NCBI GenBank assembly: GCA_036320915.1
Contig: JAXBDG010000001.1
Span: forward strand, 3,060,001 to 3,124,000
Direction of reading: 5' to 3'
DNA length: 64,000 bases
From: Linnemannia elongata
Taxonomy: Eukaryota > Mortierellomycota > Mortierellomycetes > Mortierellales > Mortierellaceae
In this document: positions 1-13,223 of the stretch, in pieces
Layout: every line of letters begins with the position of its first letter
Position numbering within the stretch: the stretch's first letter is position 1
Notes under the pieces: generated by a model
The model's input: only the letters and a program-made list of their open reading frames with translations
The model's database searches: none
What the model was told of the DNA's origin: nothing
Program-made: the position numbers and the translations under genes

Positions 1-33
1 AATATGGAACCTGGCCAATGGCATTGGTTCTAA

Positions 34-106
34 GACTGTGTAGTATAGTGGTCCAGTACCCAGGACTTTGAATCCTGTAACCCGAGTTCGACCCTCGGCA
101 CGGTCT
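34..106 (+). tRNA. tRNA-Gln (anticodon TTG)
   Basis: A full cloverleaf can be folded by eye. The acceptor arms 34-40 and 99-105 pair over seven bases with one G-T pair. The anticodon stem 61-65/73-77 closes a seven-base loop with TTG at 68-70, which reads CAA (Gln). The T stem 82-86/94-98 closes TTCGACC. There is no intron. A six-T run at 109-114 follows and would stop RNA polymerase III. Confidence 0.93.
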
Positions 107-108
107 AG

Positions 109-114
109 TTTTTT
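109..114 (+). terminator. RNA polymerase III T-run terminator
   Basis: Six consecutive T residues begin three bases after the discriminator base of tRNA-Gln. This is the expected position and length for Pol III termination. Confidence 0.75.
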
Positions 115-420
115 GCCATCTACATGGCCCATAAGAAGGCCCCAAGGGTCCGTGTTTTTGTCCTTTCCCCCTGGAGGGTCAATTGGCGCCTGATTTAGAT
201 GTGGACATGGACATGGACATGGACGCAAGTTCCTTTCAAAGTTCAGCTATCCAGTCAGAAGGCTGTTGCAGCGGTATGCTGACTGGGGAAGAGTACAACA
301 GGAAGGTTCATTGGGGTAAACCAAGGGGAGAGCGGTAGTAGAGGAAAAAAAAAAAAAAAAAGATGGAGCCCACAAAAGCAAAGAATAGCTGTCGGTATCT
401 CTCTTCCACGTTCTTCACGT

Positions 421-453
<33 letters not shown>

Positions 454-863
454 CCTCTTCTCATCTTCGTTCCTTCGTTCTTCCTTTCTTCTTCTCTGTC
501 TTCCTCATCCCCTCCTTTTTCTCCATCACACACCACCGTTCTTTTTCTCAGTCTGGTGTCCTAGGGTGTCTTTCCCTTTTCTCCCTCTTCCCTTCTCTTC
601 CCTTCTCTTCCCTTCTCTTCCCTCTCTCTTGTCCTCTTCTTCCCCTTCCTTTGGCTTCCTTGTTGTGTCCCCCTTCCCCTTGAATCCCTTTCGCCCATCG
701 CCCTTTTTTTTTCTTCCTTACTTTTTCCAAGACACTTCTCCCTCAAAAAAGTCACGGCATCCCACCCGCTCACTAGTCCATCTTAGCCCTTCCCCCTTCT
801 TTACTTGACCCCACTCTCACCTTTTATACTCTCTCGCTCCCACGCAAAAGAATTGGATGCGAC
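115..863. promoter_or_regulatory. RCY1 upstream region, CT-rich
   Basis: No gene is seen here. The stretch holds a short GACATG hexamer array near 199-224, an A17 run near 345-361, a T31 run at 423-453 and a strongly pyrimidine-rich block from about 454 to 850 on the strand of the gene that follows. The block contains CCCTTCTCTT direct repeats near 587-625. It is probably the promoter and 5' leader of the recyclin gene. Confidence 0.5.
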
Positions 864-3800
864 ATGGAACTCATGTTTGATGTAGACGACTATGACGGCA
901 GGAGCTCAACAGACGACATCACAACCTCTGTTCCCGTCTTGCCCCCCAACCTCCTCCTCAAATGCCTCCAATACCTTCCCGTCTCATCCCTGCCTGCCGT
1001 CGCCCAGGCCTGCCGCCGCCTCAAGGTCATTGTCTACAGCGATGAGCTCTGGGAGTCCAAACTTCAAGCCATGGGCTTTGGCTTCCGTGGCAAGAAGAAA
1101 TCAAACTACGACGACGACGACGACGACGGGGGAGGCGGTGCCAGTCTTTTGGACGGACCGATCGACTCGCTCCCGCGCTTCCCTGTTCACGGAGCCAACA
1201 TATCAGAGATGACTCGGAAACGGATATCTGCCAACACGTCCGAAGCCATTGGGGCTGTCAATGGCAGGATGAGTCTCTCCAATCTCTCAGAGGAAGGGTT
1301 TCGGTCCAGTGCCGAAGACGATCCGGCGAATGCTTCTTCCTCAACCTCGGCTAAACCAAGATTCCAAATCCCAGGATTGCCAGGCGACCCGTATTCGATG
1401 ATCCAGGGCAGGAAGGCAAACCAAGGAGCGCGCGAGCAGTTCAGGACGATCTATAAGGAACTCTGGCCGTACTATGTGGACTTTCGTCAGGCGAACAAGG
1501 ACAGCAAAGTGATCCAGGAGTTTGGAAGTTCAGTCCTTGATGTCGCAAGAATGTTGGCACGACTTTTGGCGTTTTCCAAGGCGCCCTTAGCGGCCGATTC
1601 CGATCAGGTACTAGGGCAACGGATCGATTTGACGCGACACTTCCAAGCCGCGCAACCCACTGACCCTCAGATTTCAACGCTTTTGTTTTTACCTCTCCTG
1701 GACAATCTTTAGATCAATGAGAACCTGCAAGGAACTTGCGAGTATTTCGAAAACCGTTGCTTGCACCTGTTCGAGGTCGCTTACGATTTGCGAGACATAT
1801 CGGAGATGGCTGTAAGGATCTGTATTATATTGTTCGCCCTAGAATCTAGTCGTGAACAAAGTCGCGGATCAAACTCTCATCGTCTCGCTATTCTTTTGTG
1901 TATTTGCTCTGTAGAAATTTGCAGGAGTGCTCTTGGACCTGAATGGCGCCCAAGCTTGTATTCAAATATTTATCCAAAAGAACGGGATCTTCTTCGACAA
2001 CAATTACGAGGCTGGCGAGAACCTCAAGTAAGGAGCAATCTAATATCTTTCGGTTTTATTATTATATCCAATGCCAAGCGCCATATAAAAGCCGAAATCT
2101 AACTGTTGGTTATTTCATTTGGGCTTTGATAGGCAATATGAGATGTGGCTGTCGCAACCTGTAGTCGTCCGGGAGAATATGGCGTACCCTGAATTTACAC
2201 CAATGCGGCTCTTCATGGAGTTCACAGAGATGGAGCTCCAAAAGCAGGGAATCATCATCAGCGACGTGTTCCCAGAGGAGGCTGATGTGCTCTACAACTT
2301 CACTGAGCGCGTGTTTGAGGATGTCATTTCAGAGTACTGTTCACAGCTCTTTGAATTGTGCAGTATGCGGGACAAATTGCTGTACCTCAAGTCCGTCCCG
2401 ACAGCCTACCGGTATCTAGAGCACCTGGAGAACACCGTGATCGACATGAAGCCGATCAACGTGCCTCGCTACCGGATCGAGAAACTTTTGGCCAGAGTGT
2501 TTGCGCCTTGGCTGGAACGGTATCTTAAGCAGGAGCTGGATTGGGTTCAAAAATCATGCAAGGATCAGATCGACAAGTACGAACGTCAGGTAACGACCAC
2601 TCTTTTACTGTTTTACTGTGAAGGACATACCATGCGTAAAAGAATGTGCAAAGATTGACACAGATGATTTACCTCTTGTATGATACTATTTAGCGCGAAA
2701 GCAGAAACACGGAACCTAAGAGGATGAACCCCAGAAACAGAGAGGTCTTTAAGCGCAACTTTTTGAAGGGCTTCCGGAATGTTATCACCCTTCCATACAA
2801 GATCTCGTCTTCTATTGTTGCAGGAGTGACAGCAGTATCAACGTCGGCATCCCCATCACCTGCGCCTAGTGTCACAACCCCAACAGCAGCAGCTGTGGCT
2901 CCAACGACATCAAACACATCGGTCAGCGAAGCCTCAGCGGCTCCCGCTCCAGCAGTAGGAGCTACAACGACGCCAACAAAAAACAAGCGGTTCTCTATGC
3001 GGTCCATCACTTCATTGAGTGGGTCTAGTAGCAGTTCAAGCACTACATCTGCTACCACGGTGACAGCTACATCATCTGCACCGGTGACGCCCACCACTAT
3101 CAGCAATCCAGCATTCGCCCCTGACAGGAAGTCTATTTCTTTGGCGAGCGATGCGGACAGTGTAAGAAGTGCGCCAGGAGGAGTTGAACAGCAGCAGGTG
3201 GTCACTGCTCAGGAAGTACAAGAAGAGATGAACTCTCTCTTGAGCGTCGAGTTGGCTTTGCATCTGATTCATCTCGACAAGGACGCACTCCAGCGTCTCG
3301 CGGCCTTTGCTGGACTTGGCGGTGTCCTTGGTGGGCGTGTGTAGGTTACCCTTGGTTAAGAATGCTTCATGTTTTTAACGTGGTATTATCTAGAAAGTTG
3401 TCACTGGAGGTAAAAGCTAACGACTTTCCTGGTTTCGGTTAAATTTGATAGACAAAAGACGATAGAGCTGGTGTTTATCGCGCTTCTGAGATCGATGGGC
3501 AATCAGCATATAAAGCCCGGATTCGCAACGTAAGCATAGGAGGCCGCGATGCTGTTCGTTATCGGGACATAACTTGGCGATCTTTTGATGCAAGCGAAAA
3601 GTTCTTTCTTATTTATTCAGATCCTTTTTATATCAATAATTAGGGCAATCCAACAACTGGGACGATACAAGCCTTCAACGACTCATGGCGGTGGAGTGAC
3701 GCCGCTTATGGACTTTTTCGAGCTTGTTCATGTAGCGGATCTAATTCTACAGATGGTGCAGGTGTTCTATGCGGAGGAGATGTGCAAGCATATCGATAAG

Positions 3801-4659
3801 ATGGATTTCTTGAACGAGGCTAACAAGGAGAAGAAGTCGTTTGAGAGGATGATTGATGACGGAGTTGCGGCAGGATTGGACAAGAGTATCGAGGTCATGA
3901 TTGACCAGGTCGCCTATATTCTTGCGACCATGCAGTTGCCAACCGACTTTAACCCTGAAGAGGGCACCGACATCGAGCTGCAACCTACCAATGTAAGCAC
4001 TCCCCTTTTTCCTGATCGTATCGCGTGGTTACTTGAGATACATTCAAGGTTTCTCACTTTCGCTAACACATCAAGTCTTTTTTTTTTTTGTCATTTTTCT
4101 TTATTGACTGCTAGGCTTGTCGGGAGGCGGTGACATGTCTCACGACACATACAAAGATGCTGATCGGCTGCACGGACAAACATACCCTTGACGTTTTCTT
4201 CCAAGAACTTGGACTCCGTCTCTTCAAGTACGTTCAATCCCATCGCTTATATATGATTGAATATCGTTAACATTATCCATCACATATTTCACATACTGAG
4301 AGCACCTTGTTTTTTTTTGTCGGTGTGTTGATATTAGTTGTCTGACAAAGCACTTGCGATCGAATGTGGTATCGTCGCAAGGTGGGTTCGTTCTGATCTG
4401 CGACCTGAACCACTACTACAACTTCATTGTAGGCCTAAAGCAACCGACTTTGAACCCAAACTTTTTGGCACTCAAAGAGTTGGGCAACCTGTTTATTATC
4501 CAGTCGCCGTCGGATCTGAAGCAGCTTATCCATGACATGGAGCGGTTCGGAGGCATCCTCCGGGTCGAAGATGTCTTTGAGTTTGCAGAGATGCGCTCCG
4601 ATTGGAAGAGTATCCAGCGGATTGTTGAACGCGACCGGCTTGAGTGTTCTATCATGTAA
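864..4659 (+). CDS. RCY1: Recyclin-1 (F-box protein with Sec10-like domain and CaaX box)
   Basis: Nine exons join in frame: 864-1607, 1713-1811, 1915-2027, 2133-2589, 2694-3340, 3452-3529, 3644-3992, 4115-4227, 4338-4659, giving about 973 residues. The N-terminus has an F-box (residues ~25-75, LPPNLLLKCLQYLPVSSL onward). The rest is a Sec10-like region broken by a Ser/Thr/Ala-rich insert coded at ~2830-3230. The protein ends CSIM, a CaaX prenylation motif; yeast Rcy1 likewise combines an F-box, a Sec10-like part and a CaaX end. In yeast Rcy1 acts with Skp1 in recycling endocytosed membrane proteins such as Snc1; S. pombe Pof6 is related. Plain exocyst Sec10 is less likely because it lacks the F-box and prenyl tail. 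Exon edges are read by eye from GT/AG sites and phase. Confidence 0.88.
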
Positions 4660-4945
4660 TAATACCAACATCCTACAAACGCAACAGAAAAGCCTGACTC
4701 AGAATTAAAAAAAAAAAAAAAAAAAAGTACACGCAAATAGAGCGGAGTCGACAAACAAACCAAGCAAAAAACAACCATTGCTTTGTGTGCATGAGTATGT
4801 GTTTGTGGGTTGAAAGCGTTTATTTTATGATATGAGGTGAGGGAGTAGGAGATGGCTGAGGAGCGGCGAGCAAGCATTACGGTGCGAAAACAAAAAAAAA
4901 AAGTATGAGCGATGAGGTTTTGGTTGAGAGAAAGGAAGTCCGTAT

Positions 4946-5470
4946 TTAGTGGGACTGCTCGCAGAACTTCTTGTAGTCAGCCTTGCTGAGGAGATCCTTG
5001 ATCTCATCCTCGTCCGAGAGCTGGATCTTGCAGAGCCAGGCTAATCCAATTGAGAAATAGGAAATGGAAGAGGATTAGGGCGATGACCATGGATACAGAG
5101 GTATAAGGAAAGAAAGAAGGTTGTTTCTTTCGTATTTTCTTAGGACAGAAAAGTATAAAGTTCCCGAATGGACGACGATCTCTCTTTTAAAGGTAAAAAT
5201 GAAGTACATCCTTTGGAACTCCAGGAGTGCACTCATTCGTCAAAGCGAAAAAAGAACGATATGTTCAAATAGGAAAAAGTATGAGAGACGTACCAGAGTC
5301 CTCGGCGTTGGAGTTCAAGAGACCGGGCTCGTCACCCAAGATGTTATTGACCTCAATGACCTTTCCAGAGACGGGGGCATAGATGTCCGAGGCAGCCTTG
5401 ACGGACTCGACGGATCCAATGGTGTCTATGAGTGAACCAAAAAATCATGCAATGAAAAAACGAGGGCGTG

Positions 5471-5514
<44 letters not shown>

Positions 5515-6614
5515 GTTGATGTATCTTCGAGCAAGCACGAGGGGGGAAAGGATGAGAAGAGGACTATGTCCAGCGGAATAGTCGTTGTTGATATTTCCCC
5601 CTTTCTTCTTTCCCTCCCTCTCCCTTCTTTCAGTCAACCCCCCCCCCTCTTTTGTCATAGGAAGAGAAGGATTGTGTTGAGTGAAAGGAAACCTTCAAAA
5701 AGCATTGCAAGGAAAACGTACCACCCTTCTCGACATCCTTGAGCTCAGCAGCCTCGACGTAGACGATCTCACCAAGGGCCTCCTGTGCGTGGTTGGTGAT
5801 ACCGACGGTAGCAACGCCGTTCTGGATATCGATCCACTCGTGCTCATCGGTGTACTTCCTGGCTATTTAAGTTGATTGTCAATTGGTGATAAAGAGGTTA
5901 GTTAGATGTGGAGAGAAATACAAAGGAGTCAAAGAAGTGGGTTGACACCAAGAGGTGTGTGTGAAGGTTGTGGATCTATCGACGGCGTGAGGGCGGCCAG
6001 ATCAGCCATATCATCAACCATCATCGTTGGATGAATAGGTGCTTCGGCCAAAAATGCTAACTCCTTTGCCTTGTGAAGGTTGACCTTCGAACAAAAAGGC
6101 AATGTTGAAGTACCAAAAGGCACGTAAACCAAGATCCTCAAAGGATCAATTGAGTGGAAAGGATATACTCTATACAATATTCACGCCCAAAAGAAATGGC
6201 GTTGCCTTCCAGTGCAAGGAGAGAAGAAAGACGGAAAGTGTACATCGCGTCCAAAGTCCAAGTCCACCCTTTTCTTTTCATGCTCGTCGCCACTACTTGC
6301 CCGGCAAGAAGGAGGTCTGAAATGGCATATTGTCGAGTATCTCCTGTTCCTTTAGAAAATCCTAACGTGGCGTGTCTTGTTGCTTGTTCGCTGTCCCGTA
6401 TACCAAGGTGCATCTTTGCTAGGTTTTGCTCCATTGCGTGGGTGTTATTTCCTTCAAGAATAGGGAAGGGGTGGGAAAAAGGAAACAAAAAAGGGTAAAA
6501 GAGACACGTACTGGAGTAGAAGCGGGCAAAGGACGAGCCAGGGGCGGCGAATCTGGCCATGGCCTGGGAGCGCATGGTGGGGAAGAGTCTGGAGGAAAGG
6601 GCAGAGAGAGACAT
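4946..6614 (-). CDS. GCV3: Glycine cleavage system H protein, mitochondrial
   Basis: Four exons on the minus strand, 6614-6512, 5862-5722, 5425-5294 and 5040-4946, join in phase to 156 residues. Residues 1-30 are rich in Ser, Arg and Ala with no acids, as in a mitochondrial presequence. The mature part starts near [11 protein letters not shown] and runs through [18 protein letters not shown] and the lipoyl site [15 protein letters not shown], where the Lys carries lipoate. H protein shuttles the aminomethyl group between the P, T and L proteins. The domain is complete and of normal length (~130 residues). Oddities are in the introns: intron 1 is 649 nt and holds an open stretch of unknown origin, and intron 2 has a T40 run at 5474-5513. 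Confidence 0.92.
5474..5513. repeat. T40 homopolymer inside the H-protein intron
   Basis: Forty uninterrupted T residues on the plus strand, equal to A40 in the transcript of the minus-strand H-protein gene. The run lies inside intron 2 and is the longest homopolymer noticed in the window. Confidence 0.9.
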
Positions 6615-7698
6615 TGCGTTGGTGTGTTGTGTGAGGGTGAGTGTTTGGGGGTTGAGTGGGGAGTGTAAAGAATGAAGAAGAAGAGAGGAAAGAGAAGAAG
6701 AAAGAAAGGAAAGGAAAAGAAGAGAAGAAGTAGGAAATGAGGCAGGTGGGGGAGGTGGACCAACAAAAAAAAAAAAAAAAACGCGGAAACGGATGCGATT
6801 TTGAGTTTTTTTTTTTTTTTTTTTTTTTTTTGAAAGTTGGCACGGTGGAATGAAAATTGAGATCCAGCTCACCCTCTCGTCCTCCCTTGTTCCTTTGTTA
6901 GCTTGTTCACTCACTCACGCTCTCTCAAACACACTCCGTTCGTTACTCACGCACTTGATTCAACTGGTGGACTCGACTGGCTTGGCTCCACTGGGTCAAC
7001 GCGACTGTATTACTGTATTAAATTCGACCGACAAAAAAAATGACCGAACAAATTAAAGGTTGAAAGACGGGGACAAAATCCGACTGAGGCGGCTACACCT
7101 TCACTATCATATACAAGGAGTCTCAAGGAACATACGGAAAGAAGGAAGAAGAAAGGACGAGCAAAGGGACAACAGAATACGATGGTCGATCGAGAGCCAA
7201 TTTTGTCCTTCTTTCTAACTCTCACTCTCACTCTCCTACTCTCTCACTCTCACTCCTGCACTCTCACTCCTCAAGCAGAGCACCACACCAAAAGAAAATC
7301 GAAACCAAACACAGGCACAAGCACCTTTTTTTAAATCTTGCCCTTCTTTTTTTTCATTTCTCCACTCAACGGTGTCTCGGAGAGTTCCGTGCAGGATTTT
7401 TTTATCCTTCCCCTTTCCTCCCTTCCCACAGCATGACCAACCTGCCCGAGACCCTTGTTCTCTCTCCACAACCCCATCTCCTCCTCTCCTCCTTCCTTCC
7501 CTCCATCCTTCAATATCCACGTCCCCGGTCCCAGTCGCCAGTAATTAGCCACAATAAAAGATGTCCTTCTCCCTTCAAAGACTCAACAACAGCAATGTCC
7601 GGAATTTTTGTTCGTCTTTTGCCTTCAACCAAAAAAACGAGGCTGATGCCTTTTCTTTATACTTTTAAGCTTTTTTGCTTCGTACATGCTTGTGCACT
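6615..7698. other. Intergenic: H-protein promoter and kinase 3' region
   Basis: No gene is supported. The part next to the H-protein start (6650-6735) is purine-rich on the plus strand, so CT-rich on the gene strand, followed by A18 and T26 runs near 6763-6831. Between about 7218 and 7273 there are imperfect CTCTCA/CTCACT repeats. Open stretches here are low-complexity and change frame. Confidence 0.5.
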
Positions 7699-10600
7699 CT
7701 AGTAATCGTGCCCACTTGAGCTTGTCACATACATGCTAGTCGCGTTTTTGCGCGACCCATTTTGATACGACGATGGTCCCAAATCTCCTCCTCCTCCTCC
7801 AAACGTCAACCGCTTCGACCCCGCCGACGTCGCCGATGTTAAAGATCCCGCAGGTGTTACATACGGATTAGGGTATCCCTGTTGCTGTTGTTGCTGATGA
7901 TAAACCTGTTGATGATGGTGTTGTTGTGGCGGTGGCTGATACTGGCCACCGCCATAGATCTTGGCCACTCCTCCTCCACCACTGCTGCTGTTATACCCGC
8001 CATTGAACTGGGAGTACGATAACGGTCCACCGTTCGTTGGCGTCTTTGACGATTTGAGGGATGATTGGCTCGATCCGAATCCCATCTTATCGTCCATGTC
8101 GTTCTTGGGCTTTCGGGATCCACTCGTCGACTGGCCTCCATATCTAAATGGTATAAAAATCGTTAAAAAGAGGTGTAAATAACCACACTATTATACCATT
8201 GGGCTTCCTTCCATAGCAGAAACAGATCGCGAAATCATATCGACAAACTTACGCAGAACTCTTACGACGAGAGGCAGAGTTATCGGATGGTGGTGGGCTG
8301 AACTGTGCCTTAGAAGGTGACTTGACATCAGAGATCCACTCATGCTGCAATCCTTCGCGAGGCTTCATCCGCTTCTCGGGATCCCAGATCAGGCACTTGG
8401 AGATAAAGTCCAAGAACAGCACATCGGCGCACTTTAGCGCTTGGCCCAGGGTCTTGGAACCAGGTCTTCTCTTCTTGCCCTTCGAGTTCACCACCAGCTT
8501 GGGGTTACCGTTGGAATCTAAACAAGGTGCCATGGAGAAAGAGAGGCCTCTATGTCAGCTTGGCTCCAAGTACCATTTCGTCTCTATCGGATATTCAATG
8601 ATGGCCATTACAGCAAAATTTACTCACCAAAGAAGACCTTCTTTCGGGAACTCTTCTCTACGAGGTACCGGTCTGGAATGCCTTGAATCTCCATAATACA
8701 GGTCAACTGCTCTTGCTCATTCTCTCCGGGGAAGAGTGGACATCCTGTATACAGTTCCGCCAGGATGCAGCCAAGCGACCACATGTCGATGGCCATGTTG
8801 TATGACATGCCCAAAATAACCTCGGGCGACCGATAGAACCGCGACTGGATGTAAGTGTAGACTTTCTCGTTCTCCAGACAACTGCTTCCAAAATCAATCA
8901 CCTTGATGCTTGACTTTGTAGGGTGCTTCAACAAAACGTTCTAGTTTATCAGGAAATGACACCATTCGGGTTAATATTGTCACTGAAGTATGCTTTACAA
9001 ATGGAAGTCAAATATTGCCATATGACGCGTGCATGTTACCTCTGGCTTGAGATCGCAATGAACGACATTGTGCTTGTTCAACAAATCCAGTGTCTGCAAA
9101 AGCTGCGTACAGAATCTACGAAATAAAAGGCAATGTCGATTAAGTTAGCATCACGAAACATTGGATCGTCTTTCAAAATCATGCTATAAACAAAAGGAAT
9201 TGGACACATACCTCTTGATCAAGCCGAGACTGAAGCCCTGGAAGGAGTTGCTCTTGATGAACTCGTACAGGTTGATAGAGAGCAACTCAGACGCAATGCA
9301 AAGGTGGTTACGGAAGTAAAAGTTGTCGGTCATACGGATCAAATTATGCTTATCCTCGGGATCCTAAAAGCAGAGTCGACAATGTGTTAACACGAGTTCG
9401 ACACTTCCAATACATTGTCATATATAGACGCATATGTCACGAGCCAAATGTTTGCCTTACCCATTTGTTCAAGCTGTTCAGGATCTTCACCTCAACGACA
9501 GCCTGACAATGGAACCGCTTCTTGTTCCGAATGATTTTGATCGCAACATACTCGCCTGTCTTGTGGTCGTAGCACTTTGCGACTTGTCCGAATGATCCTT
9601 TGCCAAGCATGTCCAAGACTTCGTACCGGTAAGAGATGTGGTCGTGGTTAACAATGAGATAGTCACCTCGTTCATCATCAAAACCTAAAAACTCAGAGAG
9701 ATGGATATTGGAGAACGTTAGCGGATTGATAATAGAGAAAAATCTCTGATATCGGCTCTACTCTATATTTTGTTATCAGACTCTGGCATTATCAAACATG
9801 AACGTACCAAAGTTGCTATTGTTAGCATCCATGCCAGAGGTTCTCTTCTGACGGCAGTTTTGACCAACGTAGTAGACTTGAGGAAACTCGCCAATCTCGG
9901 CCCTTTCATACAGACTCAGATAAGGGGCATACATCTTCAACGCAGCATAGGGCGACAGGGCTGGGAATGGACTGGTGCCAGAGGGTGTTGTCGTAGACTT
10001 TGTATCTGTAGTCGCCGGGCCAGATGGGGCCTGGCCTTGACCATAGAGTGGCGTAGGTTGGTTGGTGGCAAACGTGTTGATTGGGCTCGAGACATGGGTA
10101 GCGCCCTTGTTATATGCCTTGGAAGGAGAAGCTCGAAGTTCCCTGACAGCTGTTGGGGTTCGAAGACCGCTGGTGGGAGTCTTCTTCAGCTCTGACTGGG
10201 AAAGCAACGTGTGGGAGGCTGCCGGGAGTCGGGCGTTTCCTTGGGAGTTCGTGGACTTGGCGAATGAAGGCTGGTTGGGTGCAGCGGGTTCGTTTGTACT
10301 CATGGGTCCGAATTCGTTGGAGCCGTTGGTGGGGTCAGTAGCGTTCGAACGACGTCGGTTCATGCCAGTCAGAATACCGTTCGAGAGACTCCTGTTAGCT
10401 TTGATCTTGGGAAGGCTGCTATTAGAGCCGTTGCCAACATTCGAATTGTCAGCCAGTCCTGATTCGCCTCCGCTCTGGCTGTACGACGAGTTTGACAAGG
10501 AGGAGTTGCTGGACCGAGCTGCTTCTTGAACAGGGCCACCTCCTCGGATAGTTTTGACATCCTGGCTGCCAGCCAACTGTGCATTCACCGCCAACAACCG

Positions 10601-13223
10601 CGAGTTCGATTTCGATCCAGCATCTCTTTGGTTGCTGGTGCCTCGTCCTCCAGAAGGGCTGGGAATCTTGGATCCCGGAATCCTTGACGCCATAGGTGAG
10701 GGAGCGTTGTTGACTCGGGTCGTCGTAGACATGTACATTGGTGGCAACATAGTGGGCGCAGGCTTTTCCTTGGGTGGATCCATGGCGGAAAGAGTCTTAA
10801 TTGCACAAAGGGAAAACATGCATTAAATTAATGTAAGAGCTCCAACATGACCTGTCTTAGGATATTGCACCTGATATCGGTTTTGGGACATACCTTTCCT
10901 CGCTTACGGTTGGAGCTGGATGTGTTGGCGGCAAACATAGAATGTCTATCCTTTGGCCCAGAGACAACGATCCCGACATCCTTCATCCTAAAGGCTCCTG
11001 AGTCCGTTCCTAGACCAGCACCGTTCGAACGATTGGGTGCATTGGAGACGTCAAACGCAATACTCCGGCGATTGGGTGCCGTCATGCTGTTGGATGAGGT
11101 CTGTCTTGTATGTGAACCGGGAGTCAACATCTCATTCTGCTGAGGAGGTCCCATCGAGCCAGGCTCACGAAACTCCAATCCACTCATATGCTTGGTCAAA
11201 TCTGCCACAGGGACAGGAATAGAGTCGCCAGTCCGCGAACCGTTCGAATCCTCTTGACTGTTTGGAGTGGATGATGATGAGTAATGGTTGTCCTGGCGTT
11301 GCGAAAAGCCTGTCATTGGGTCGTCCGCGATCAACATGGACTTTCGAAGAATGGGCTGAATCTCAGCCGAGTACTGCTGAGGCACTTGGGGGTGCTGAGG
11401 CGTCGGTGTAGCCATCTGGTTGGTACCCACTATGTTTCCACCAGGTGTCCGGGAGCGAGATCGAGGTGGTGGAGTAGGTCGGGTCCTGTATTCGGATGTC
11501 GGTGTAGAGGGTATACTGCTCCGAGACTTGTTCCTCGCTTGGGGGATACCACTTGGAAGATGGGGCGAGCTGATCGTGGCGTTCGCCTTTTGGTGTTTGG
11601 AGTCGTCCTGATAAACGCCTGGATAGTGGCTCCCGTTGTGATGGGTGCCACCTTGATTGTTTTGGAGTGCTGCGTAAAAGCTCTCACGCTTGTGTTTCTC
11701 GCGTGTGGAGTTACCTTGCAAGACGTACTGGTCCTGCTCACGCCATGATTTGCGTCCTAAAACCTCTGTGGCGTATTCATCTTGTGGCTGATAAACCGAA
11801 TGAGAATCGACGGCAGTTGTAGGCGAATCGCCCTCCATAGGGTCATCTCTGGTGGGAACATTCCAATGTGCAGTGAACGAGTTGCCGCCGTTGTTATTGA
11901 GGTCCGTGGAACTATTGTTATGGCTCTGAGTCGTCCGCGGTTTGAAGGCGCTGAAGGATTCTGATCGTCTGTACAAGTCTCGAGGTGAAACAATGGGTAT
12001 CTCGGTTGGATTGCTTGTCTTGCGAGAGGACAACATGGTCATATAGCTGGATCCGTGCTTGGATGGAGATCCATAAGGTGAGGTGACAGGTGATCCTGTA
12101 TGGGAGGGTAAAGGTAACAACTCTGAGGATAGGGGTGTTGGCAGTGGTCCTGAGTTGAAAGATTTTTTGCGGTACTGTGTTGTCGATGGTGAGGAATGCG
12201 GGTTGACAGTAGTCTTGAGGGGCTGAAAGCCCGAGTTACTCTTTCCTGAACTCTGTGGGGTTGTCAATATCGTCATGGGTGAATCGTTCGAGGCAGACGT
12301 TGACGAGGGGGTCATAGGCGGATTGGGCGACATTGGAATATCCAGCCTAGAAGCCAAGAAGCGGGGTCATTGTTGACAATAATAATACGTGTTAGCAGGA
12401 GAGGGTTCTTAGCTTGGTCCTCTGGTGATTGTTTTTGTCCTCATGTGGTGAGGGTGAACTCGCACAATCAACTTTAATTGCCAAGGCCATGGGATGTGGA
12501 CTTCATTCTTCGAACCAGAGTCCAAAGATAACGACAGTGGTCGCACAAGGGTTCTGGCTCATAAAAAAAAAGAAAGATGTAATATGCCAGCGGTCGACAG
12601 GGTGATGAAAGGCTTCTCGATCGTTGTACTTACCCTGTGTTTTGGTTGCGAGGGTGCGGTGAAGTCATCCCTTGTGAGGTCCTGTACTGTGCAATCTCCA
12701 TTGGCGTCTGTTGGTACTGCTGGTATTGCTGTTGTTGTTGCTGTTGCTGCTGCTGCGGTAAGAATTGCTGTTGATAGTATTGTTGCTGTTGGTGGTAGGC
12801 CTCCTGGTAGTGGTAATTACTCTGTTCGACCGAGAAGGGCTGCGACGGTTGTTCCTGTTGAGACTGAAACTCGTGAAAGCTCCTTCGCGATGCCAATTTC
12901 TTTTTTTGAGTGGGTGCTTGTTCGAGTCCTGCTGCTCCTCCTTGCTCGGGATGGCGATGGTGTTGGTACTCCTTTGAGTGAGGTTGGACCCAGGAGTGTG
13001 GCACCTGAGGGATAATGGCACCGATAGACTGACGGGACTTTGCAGGTAATGACTGGCGATCCTCCTCTCGGAATTCTATTTGTAGTGTTCCCAATTGGCA
13101 AAGGAGGGTCGAGGGCTCAGCTGTTAGGTTTTCGTCATATGGAGAAATAAAGTCGAACTGTTCAAGGGTTCGTTCGTTGTGCTTTTGTCGTTCTATTGTC
13201 CTTGACTTAAGCACACTTTCTAG
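7699..13223 (-). CDS. Pom1/DYRK2-type dual-specificity protein kinase
   Basis: Minus-strand exons join in phase: 13223(?)-12634, 12346-10894, 10795-9808, 9684-9461, 9363-9212, 9115-9040, 8940-8628, 8517-8253, 8143-7699. The long N-terminal region (>1000 residues) is rich in Ser, Pro, Asn and Gln and probably disordered. It leads into a DYRK-homology box ([20 protein letters not shown]...FPQVYYVG) and a full kinase domain: glycine loop GKGSFGQV, lysine in [26 protein letters not shown] and the activation loop [17 protein letters not shown] with the YxY autophosphorylation site. The leader [20 protein letters not shown] is typical of the DYRK2/Pom1 class rather than Yak1. S. pombe Pom1 controls polarity and cell-size gradients; the same role here is inference. 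The start is unresolved: the first exon is open to ~13223 with no good ATG and a stop just upstream, so a further 5' exon is likely. The C-tail is Gln/Gly-rich. Confidence 0.85.

Noticed and set aside
6138..6914. 258-codon minus-strand frame
   Set aside because: It overlaps H-protein exon 1, its promoter and intron and includes homopolymer translation; only the intron part was kept as an observation.
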